64,000 nt of DNA from Akebia trifoliata (Eukaryota; Streptophyta; Magnoliopsida; Ranunculales; Lardizabalaceae). Position numbers and translations under genes: made by a program. The stretch spans positions 23,033,292-23,097,291 of the forward strand of contig CM030719.1 in NCBI GenBank assembly GCA_017979445.1. The letters run 5' to 3'. Below the pieces are notes generated by a model, which saw nothing but the letters and a program-made list of their open reading frames with translations, was not told where the DNA came from and did no database searches. The stretch's first letter is position 1; every line of letters starts with the position of its first letter. Positions 57,101 through 64,000 of this stretch are shown here, in pieces.

Positions 57101-58518
57101 ACACTATTATTGATTATCAACTCAATCACATTTTCTAATAAGGACCAGTATCGAAGAATACTAAAGCGAACTAATTCCTCTAAGATGATATGGACTGTTA
57201 TCTGCAGGAACTAATGGATGTGGGATGTTCTGGATCTTGTGCCAAAGCACCTCCTTGCACTTGGTCACCTATTCCTCCTCCAGAGCTGAGAGGTGAAGCT
57301 TTCCAAGATTTGAACACTAATGGGGGATTTGTCTCTTTCGGTACGAACTACATCTGGTTTACCTTTTAAGACAACGGCATAGGCATTAGCCTTAAACTTG
57401 TTCTAACTTCTAACACAAATTCAATTTACATTAATCAGATATTTTTTCAAGACATGTTGAAGGTTCAAAACTTGACAAAACTGTATGGAATCTATTGAAC
57501 TTCTATGCCTATGTAAAGTATCATATAAAGGTAAAGTTTTTTCTTTATATAATTTCTCTAAATCTTTAAAGGCGTAATTCCTACATCCTTGGGCTGATCG
57601 ATAAGATTGCATGATTAGTGTACACGAGGTTTCATACAAAGGAGGATGAGAAAGCGTTTGGAAAGTCTATCAGAGGTATCATTCAGTACTGTAATTGGCA
57701 TTTTCGAGTCTTACAAATAGATCATAATGCTTTCTTTTTTGTTATATGATTCTTTCTAAATAATTTTGAGTAAAATTTTTAAATATGGTCCCCATTCATT
57801 CGAGATATAGCTTGAAGAAAAGCTAACGAAATATCAATATTTTCCTTTCTAACATTCAGGTCCTGCAGAACGCCAGGATGACAGAAGATGAGAATAATAA
57901 GAAATTCAATGGTGGGTAATTTCAAATGCAATATTGAAATTTATCTAAAGTACATATGTTCTTTTAGCTTGAATATCTAAAATACAAAATGCTGATTGAT
58001 TTCACACGCGTGTGTGAGCACGTGTGGGCACACATTTGCACACATACACACAAAGAGTAAGCAAGGATTACAAGAGATGAAATTAATAAGAAGAGAAAAG
58101 GTAGATAATTACAATTGCAATGAGTTTATCCGAAGTGTGTATGTTCTTCTAGCTTTAATTATACAGATGTTGTTGGATCATGGTCCTTAAGAAACTGATT
58201 CTAAGCTTTTTCAAGAAACTTTGTTATTTCTCTCTTATTTCTATACCAAGATTTGCAACAGGGTGATCATGTGTGAATAAAACAATAACAATTGATCGTT
58301 TTAATTTTTTCCAATATTTTGATGCAGGTATCAGGTGTACAAGGAAAGTTATATGTATGTCAAAATCTAAAATATTCAGACGAAAATGCCGTAGTTTTGC
58401 TAAGAAGATCAAGAGAATCCGTTCCCCAATTAAAATTCATGGATTCAAACGATTTCGTTGGCGGTGGTTGAAAGTTCCAAAATTTTATTCCTTGACGAGA
58501 TATACCAAATTGGATTGA
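54115..58518 (+). CDS. ARPC2B: Actin-related protein 2/3 complex subunit 2 (ARPC2B type), 10 exons
   Basis: ARPC2 is a structural core subunit of the Arp2/3 complex that nucleates branched actin in the cytoplasm. Exons: 54115-54173, 54321-54387, 54513-54720, 56647-56816, 57011-57088, 57208-57340, 57439-57530, 57619-57675, 57860-57911, 58328-58518. All introns are GT-AG and phases agree, giving 368 residues. Landmarks are MACFERASPALKEILLKLH, YLSVSTSLL, LQAVILSSQLKEML, KPIKLVYHPREPFFVI, KITTIFPMRFKDDSDVIIAT, KLDKTVWNLLNFYAYVKYHI and IQRRMRKRLESL. The basic C-terminal extension (RRKCRSFAKKIKRIR, ending RYTKLD) suits ARPC2B rather than the shorter ARPC2A. Exon 9 has two candidate donors 4 bp apart (57912 and 57916); the first keeps this frame. 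No lesion was seen. Confidence 0.9.
55039..55375. mobile_element. MITE with nested inverted repeats in ARPC2B intron 3 (337 bp)
   Basis: The ends GGGTAGCGTTCAATGGCTA and TAGTCATTGAACGGGACCC are inverted. Inside, GGAATGGGCTGATTTTTG and CAAAAATCAGCCCATTCC alternate four times around GATGATCTCTACGGTGAGGA. The whole can fold into a long stem. The flanks are TATATATA on both sides, so the target duplication is ambiguous. Confidence 0.85.
56128..56227. mobile_element. Foldback MITE in ARPC2B intron 3 (100 bp)
   Basis: TGCTATTGGCACCCCAACTT pairs with AATTGGGGTGCCAATAGAAG. The sequence to about 56440 matches the interior of the 16440 and 48500 elements in reverse, so this may be a 5'-truncated member of that family. 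Confidence 0.65.
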
Positions 58519-59469
58519 TTATCTTATTATTATCCAAGAATACCCATGTTTAATAACAGACATATTTTGAAGATCTATACCTTTATAGATTTTTATTTTT
58601 ACATATCGGAAAATAGGGACCCTAAGTTGATTGATTGTCGCAGTAGCTGAAAAAAGACTTAAGTTCAAGGAAAATCTATATCTTTCTCAAGTTTCTCAAA
58701 AAGAATGGTTCGCTTCAAATATTAGGAGATTTGAATGCCCTTAATGTGAATCCACGAAGCAATAAAAAGAATAAGAACACACGAAACACACGAGGATTTA
58801 CGTCATACAGTAGCATAGTCACCCAGTAGGGGTTTGGGAATAAGTCAGTAAGGGAAAAAATCGAAATAAAAGGAAAGAAAAAATCTAGAAAAATTGGGAG
58901 AAAATCGTAATAGCATTCAGACAATGTATTTTTTACTATGGAGTGGTGATATCATTTATATCATCAAATCCTATTTTAAACTATAAGAATAAATGGTCTT
59001 TGAAAAAAGCCTTTTAAAAAGTGATAATTTAATCACATTTTTTTTTTAGATCATGACTTTTTCAAAAAGTCGAGATAAAATCATGATCGCAACTTTCGTT
59101 TAAATCGCGATTTTTTCAAAAAGTCATGATTTAATTACCAATCTTGAAAATAGCGATTTAAACATGACTTTTTGAAAAAGTCAACAACTTTGGTGACTAT
59201 GTTCGGCAGTGTGCCTTCGCCCACGGATCAGAAGTAATCTTCTTCACTAAGAAATCAAAGGATAACAGTACAAAACAAACACGAAAAAACTAAGGTTTAA
59301 TCCCAACCCAAGCCCTAAAACCCTTGTACACCCTTCTCTCTTTCTCTCTCAAATCCTAGAAAAAGAAAACCAAATGTGGGTTTTCTAAAAAATGAACTGT
59401 GATAGGCTAATTAGGGAAATTCAAGTCATGCTGGAGCAGGTTGCATTATAAAAAATTCAGTGTGTTTTT
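58519..59469. other. Intergenic with short palindromes
   Basis: GACTTTTTCAAAAAGTC at 59055-59071, a partial copy near 59112, and GACTTTTTGAAAAAGTC at 59166-59182 are palindromic. LTR-like phrases appear near 59230. No gene is seen. Confidence 0.45.
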
Positions 59470-59655
59470 GTTTCAGCAACTAGTCATTTTATGGGGCAGA
59501 CAACAAACAATGTGGCTGAGTTCAGTGGTTTGCTTGAAGTTTTGTCTATCATTCCCTTGAGAGGAACAAATCTAATTATTGAAACGGACTCTAAATTGCT
59601 CATGGGTGTTTTATCGGATACTCTTCAGGTTTTGGTAGGAAACCCTGATGGATAG
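59470..59655 (+). pseudogene. RNase H domain fragment (non-LTR or RVT type)
   Basis: The frame ATSHFMGQTTNNVAEFSGLL, then EVLSIIPLRGTNLIIETDSK and LLMGVLSD, ends at TAG 59653. TNNVAE and the ETDSKLL box are hallmarks of the RNase H fold used by plant LINE-type polyproteins and related domesticated genes. Only the middle of the domain is present. It is preceded by TTTTTGTTTCAG, which could be a splice acceptor. Isolated fragment. Confidence 0.6.
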
Positions 59656-60169
59656 GAATCTTACTAGAAGAAGATATGGCCCTCTATTTATTTTTATTTA
59701 AGTGGATCAGTACCCTATAATAGAGAGATGTGCACACATATGCTTATAGGGTTCTGAATCGTGGTGATCTCCATCAATCACTAGAACTCTAGCCGACCCA
59801 ACATGGAGAGGAGAGAAAAAGTGGGTCTGGAAATTGAAGAACACGATTGGGGATTTGCGCATATTGGATCATTGGCACAAGGATTACGAAAGGCACGCCT
59901 CCAACATAATCTTGGATTATTATTTTGACTTATGGTACAAGGTAAGTACCATAAACTCTTGATCTTTAGGAACATGAATAGGTATTCTTAAAGATGTATG
60001 AATGATTCTTGATCTTGAAAATTATAGAGTAATACTTATGTGAATAAGATTTTGTATGTTATAAATCTCACATGTGGCTTTGGAACATAGGTTCTTGAGT
60101 CTTCATATCTTGGATTAAAGTCTATTCATACATGATTGTTGCCATATTTGCTAGATTCTTTTTAAAATC
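59656..60169. other. Unassigned DNA
   Basis: A short frame HDWGFAHIGSLAQGLRKARL (about 59836-59905) is not recognised. Nothing else is seen. Confidence 0.3.
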
Positions 60170-60620
60170 TTGTAGAAACTTTATGGTTATTAAATTTATA
60201 CTCATAGTTTTCAGATTTTGGTTTTTGATATCATACTCATAGATTCAGTTTTTCATTTTGATGTCATACTCATAAATTTCAGTTTTTTTGTTTCGTCATA
60301 ATCATAGACTTCAGATTTTCGTTTTTGGGTTCTATACCCAGAAATTTCGATTTTTGTTTTGGTTTTATACTCATAGATTTCAGATTATCGCTTTCGATAG
60401 TATGCTCATGGATTTCAATTTCGTTTTCGATCCTTATACTTTCAGATTTTTCGGTTTTACTTGGGTGTTTTTAAACCCATGTACTTTCAGAATTTTTATT
60501 TTTTGCTTGGGTTTTCCAAACCCATATATTTCAATTTTTCAATTTTTTCTTGGAGTATTCAAACCCACAAATTTAGATTTCGTTTCTTTTGGGTTTCATG
60601 AACCCATTCAAGTTCCAAAT
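60170..60620 (+). repeat. Degenerate tandem repeats of about 45-60 bp
   Basis: Phrases of the type ATACTCATAGATTTCAGATTT with TTTGGTTTTATACTC, later GGGTTTTCCAAACCCATATA, repeat with increasing divergence. A 156-codon frame across it is a by-product of the repeat (Phe-rich) and not a recognised protein. Confidence 0.65.
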
Positions 60621-60801
60621 TTCAGTTTTAATTTAGATATTAGGAATTCATATTTGGGATTATTAATTATTATTAATTTTCTTATTCCCATTATTGTAAG
60701 GTTTCTTGCTCATCGACTACTAAGTTATTGTCTTCTCAAAGAGTATGTAAGATTTTAATGCCTATATAGTTGTATTAGCAGATGAAAATTAATGAGATTT
60801 G

Positions 60802-61086
60802 TGTTGAGAATCAGATGAATCTGAACTTGGTGAAGAAAAAGTATCGAAAAATAGATAAGACAAAGGGAACTTGGTAAGCTACTCAAATTGTAATTCATGA
60901 TTTTACATCAGACTTGAGTCCTATTTATAATACATCAATAGTACAATAACAGAATAAATTGAAATAACTAACTCTTCTCTTCTAATAAACTGAAATAACT
61001 AACTCTTCTAACTTTCTTTCTATTCCAAGTCTTTCTTCTTTCCTTTTTAATTCCATGCTTTCAATATGAGATGTAACATTCCAACA
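60802..61086 (-). mobile_element. Copia 3' LTR (285 bp)
   Basis: On the minus strand the LTR begins TGTTGGAATG at 61086 right after the polypurine tract TTGAGGGGGGG, and ends ...CTCAACA at 60802. A TATTATAAATAGGAC-type TATA lies inside. The upstream LTR is outside the window. Confidence 0.85.
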
Positions 61087-61165
61087 CCCCCCCTCAAGAT
61101 GAACATGGATGTTAATGATGTTCATCTTGCGAAGATTATGATGAAAAGGTAGAGATTTAAGGGGC

Positions 61166-62093
61166 TTTGTAAATATGTATGCGAGCTGTAATCTCGATGG
61201 AATATGGAAGAGTTTAATAACATGCTGCTGCAATTTTTCTCTAATCAATCTGGTTATGCTTTGTTCTCTCATGCTGAACTGGATTTGTGGCTATGGACAT
61301 TGTTAATTTAATGTCAGTATATAGCAAAGCTGACTGTGAATGATTGATATCCAGGTCTTGTAAGGCATACAAAAGCCATTGAATTTCACATGTTGTAGTT
61401 GCAAGGGCTCGGTACTCTGCCTCTGCAAATGATCGACTGATTGTAACTTGTTTATTTGATTTTCATAAAATCAATGAGTTGCTAAGAAAAATTGCAAAAC
61501 CAATGACACTTCTTCGAGTATCTACACAACCTGCGCAATCACTATCTAAAAAAACCCTTTAATTGAAAATCTGACGAGGATGGAAAGAATAGACCTTGCC
61601 CTAGTGTGGCCTTTTCATACCTCAATACTTTTGTAAATATGTATGCGAGCTGTAATCTCGATGGAATATGGAAGAGTTTAATAACATGCTGCTGCAATTT
61701 TTCTCTAATCAATCTGGTTATGCTTTGTTCTCTCATGCTGAACTGGATTTGTGGCTATGGACATTGTTAATTTAATGTCAGTATATAGCAAAGCTGACTG
61801 TGAATGATTGATATCCAGGTCTTGTAAGGCATACAAAAGCCATTGAATTTCACATGTTGTAGTTGCAAGGGCTCGGTACTCTGCCTCTGCAAATGATCGA
61901 CTGATTGTAACTTGTTTATTTGATTTTCATAAAATCAATGAGTTGCTAAGAAAAATTGCAAAACCAATGACACTTCTTCGAGTATCTACACAACCTGCGC
62001 AATCACTATCTAAAAAAACCCTTTAATTGAAAATCTGACGAGGATGGAAAGAATAGACCTTGCCCTAGTGTGGCCTTTTCATACCTCAATACT
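61166..62093 (-). repeat. Perfect 464-bp tandem duplication in Copia RNase H
   Basis: 61166-61629 and 61630-62093 appear identical base for base by eye, joined head to tail at ...CTCAATACT/TTTGTAAATATG. The following DNA (CGAATGGCTGC) occurs once. The duplicated RNase H tail is thus present twice. Confidence 0.9.
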
Positions 62094-63150
62094 CGAATGG
62101 CTGCTTAATGGTGACTGACTGCAGGTTTTGCTAAAAAATGGCTGACCAATTGTACAGAATCGGCTAAGTCAAGCCTAGTAAGAGTTAAGTAAAGTAATCT
62201 GTCAATAAATCTCCAGTAACCTGATGGATCGTCATATAAATTGGTATCATTTGCTGATAACTTAAGGATAGATTCCATAGGGAAGGCAGCAGGTTTTGAT
62301 CCAATTAAACCTTGTCTTCAAGTATGTCAAGTATATACTTTCTTTGGCGTAATGAGATACGATTTTTGGACCTTGCAACTTCCAAGCCAAGAAAGTATTT
62401 CAGCTATCCTAAGTCTTTAATAGTGAACTTTTCATCTAAAAAAGGCTTCAACCTTTCAATTTCCAAAATGCTACCACTTGCCAATAGCACATCATCCATA
62501 TAGACTAATAAGGCCATAAAAGAACTTTCAGATTTATTAATGAACAGAGAACAATCATAATTACCCTGAACAAATCCTTAGGAAATAAGGGCATTGGATA
62601 GCTTGGCAAACCATTGCCTAGAAGCCTGTCTTAAGTCATAGAGGCTCTTAAAAGTCGACAAACTTTCTGTTCTCCTTGGATAGCCAATCTAGGAGGCAAT
62701 TCCATGTATACCTCTTCATGTAAATCTCCATGCAGAAATGCATTATTTACATCTAGTTGATGAAGATGCCACTATTTGACTGTAGCTACAACAAGTACTA
62801 ATCAAATGGATGTAATCTTAGCCACAGGAGAGAAAGTATCAAAGAAATCTAGGCCTTCTTGTTGAGTATACCCTTTTGCCACCAAGCTTGTTTTATGTCT
62901 TTCTATAGTTCCATCAGCTTTATATTTCACTTTGAATACCCATTTACAACTAATAGTCTTTTTATTTTAGGAAGATTAACAAGCTCCCAAGTTTTATTCA
63001 ACTCCAAAGTATTAATTTCATTTTTCATGGCAGCTTGCCTTTCAGGTAGTCTAGAAGCTTTTTTGTATGTTTTGGGTTCTGGAGAGTTTGTGATAGAGGT
63101 TAAAAAGGCTTTATGGGATGTAGGTAGAAAGAAAAGGGTGAAGAGAATAG

Positions 63151-63256
63151 AAATTACTTTTAGTTGGAGAGTAGTCAGTTGAAGTAGATGCCTAAGTTGC
63201 ACTAAATTACTTTTAGTTGGAGAGCAGTCAGTTGAAGTAGATGCCTAAGTTGCACT
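63151..63256 (-). repeat. 53-bp tandem duplication in Copia pol
   Basis: AAATTACTTTTAGTTGGAGA at 63151 recurs at 63204 and runs through TGAAGTAGATGCCTAAGTTG in both. One difference was noted (GTAGTC/GCAGTC). Confidence 0.85.
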
Positions 63257-64000
63257 TTGAGATGAAGAGACATTACGACAATAATAGTCTTGCAGATATG
63301 AAGGTGTTTGTTTAATTCTGGTTGATTTTCTGAGTTGTAGGACTTCTGGGTCAGTTGAATCAGATGTTGGATCCATATTGGATAGAGAGGGAAATGTAAG
63401 TGAGTCTGATTCAATATGTGCATGAGGTTCAGAGAAATGAGTAAAATTATTATGTGGTGATTTAGATTCCACATTTTGACATGAATTGAAAAATGAGTTA
63501 ATAGAAGGTGAATCTGAAAAAGTTTGTGAAATAGGAAACAGAAAATAATGAGTTTCAGGATTTTGTGCTAACACTTGGAAAGGAAAAATTGTTTCATGAA
63601 AAATGACACTCCGAGAAACAAGTATCTTATTGGTGTTTAGATCTATGAGTTTATAACCCATAATATCATAAGGATATCCTAGGAATATGCACTTTGTGGT
63701 TCTTGAATCAAATTTTTTTTTGTGACTAGTTAAAGTTGATGCAAAGCAAAGGCAGCCAAAAACTTTTAAATGAGAAAGGTTAGGTGTTTTGTTAAAATGC
63801 TTTTCAAAAGGGGTTTTATTTTGAAGTAGAGGAGTGGGAATTCTATTGATTATGTGTGCTGCAGTAAGCACACAGTCACTCTAAAAAATTAATGGTAGAT
63901 TTGCTTGAAACATTAAGGCTCTAGTAGTGCTTAGTAGATGTTGATGTTTTCTCTCCACAACACCATTTTGTCATAGAGTTTCTACACAACTTCTCTGATG

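Larger units (their letters stand above)
61087..64000 (-). pseudogene. Copia pol, integrase to RNase H (RE1/Retrofit-like), 5' end outside
   Basis: On the minus strand from the window edge the order is the integrase (VETL, stop, QNGVVERKHQHLLSTTRALM) and an open part 63871-63245 ([53 protein letters not shown]). The RT follows (NEINTLELNKTWELVNLP, then the catalytic box in LLVYMDDVLLASGS near 62500), then RNase H and the tail [20 protein letters not shown]. Stops and frameshifts are few compared with the other Copia relics. A 464-bp tandem duplication disrupts RNase H, and a 53-bp duplication lies between integrase and RT. Confidence 0.88.

Noticed and set aside
60288..60758. 156-codon open frame rich in Phe
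   Set aside because: It lies on degenerate tandem repeats of 45-60 bp; its composition follows the repeat and no family is recognisable.

Overview
This is nuclear DNA from a eudicot plant, probably a woody one; I do not name a species. It is AT-rich, has spliced genes with GT-AG introns, and carries plant gene families (RLP, NPF, BARD1, ELF4, MYB-CC, ARPC2). It is also dense in Copia and Gypsy retroelements and MITEs, with initiator tRNA-Met primer sites. No bacterial features were seen.

Only two protein genes look intact. The first is a single-exon 812-residue LRR receptor-like protein (32447-34885, +). The second is a ten-exon gene for Arp2/3 complex subunit 2, ARPC2B type (54115-58518, +). 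The other recognisable host genes are broken: an NPF transporter end (1-607, +), a BARD1-like gene whose 5' half (6229-4730, -) and BRCT half (1690-788, -) are separated by foreign DNA, a second BARD1 head (20349-20121, -), an ELF4-like gene (6821-6531, -), a MYB-CC (PHR1-like) tail (36262-38198, +), and four receptor-like-protein pseudogenes plus detached promoter and signal-peptide relics.

Layout. 1-9.1 kb: NPF relic, split BARD1, and a roughly 2.8 kb unit with long inverted ends that encloses the ELF4 relic and resembles a Pack-MULE. 9.1-24 kb: RLP pseudogene cluster with a TRIM element, Copia fragment, SINE and hairpin MITEs. 24-31 kb: second copy of a large MITE, a 150-bp tandem array and a Gypsy LTR-gag fragment. 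31-35 kb: the intact RLP and its promoter. 35-54 kb: MYB-CC relic, decayed Copia and Gypsy DNA, a fourth RLP pseudogene and a non-autonomous hAT element. 54-58.5 kb: ARPC2B, with MITEs in intron 3. 59-64 kb: RNase H fragment and the 3' half of a young-looking Copia element containing an apparently perfect 464-bp tandem duplication.

The RLP copies share promoter and 3' flanks, so the region looks like a birth-and-death immune-receptor cluster. Duplicated units include flanking BARD1 DNA, and retroelements mark several breakpoints. The intact RLP would act at the plasma membrane, while ARPC2B is an unrelated housekeeping cytoskeletal gene. Several frameshifts are single-base changes in homopolymers, so assembly error is a live alternative for some of the pseudogene calls.
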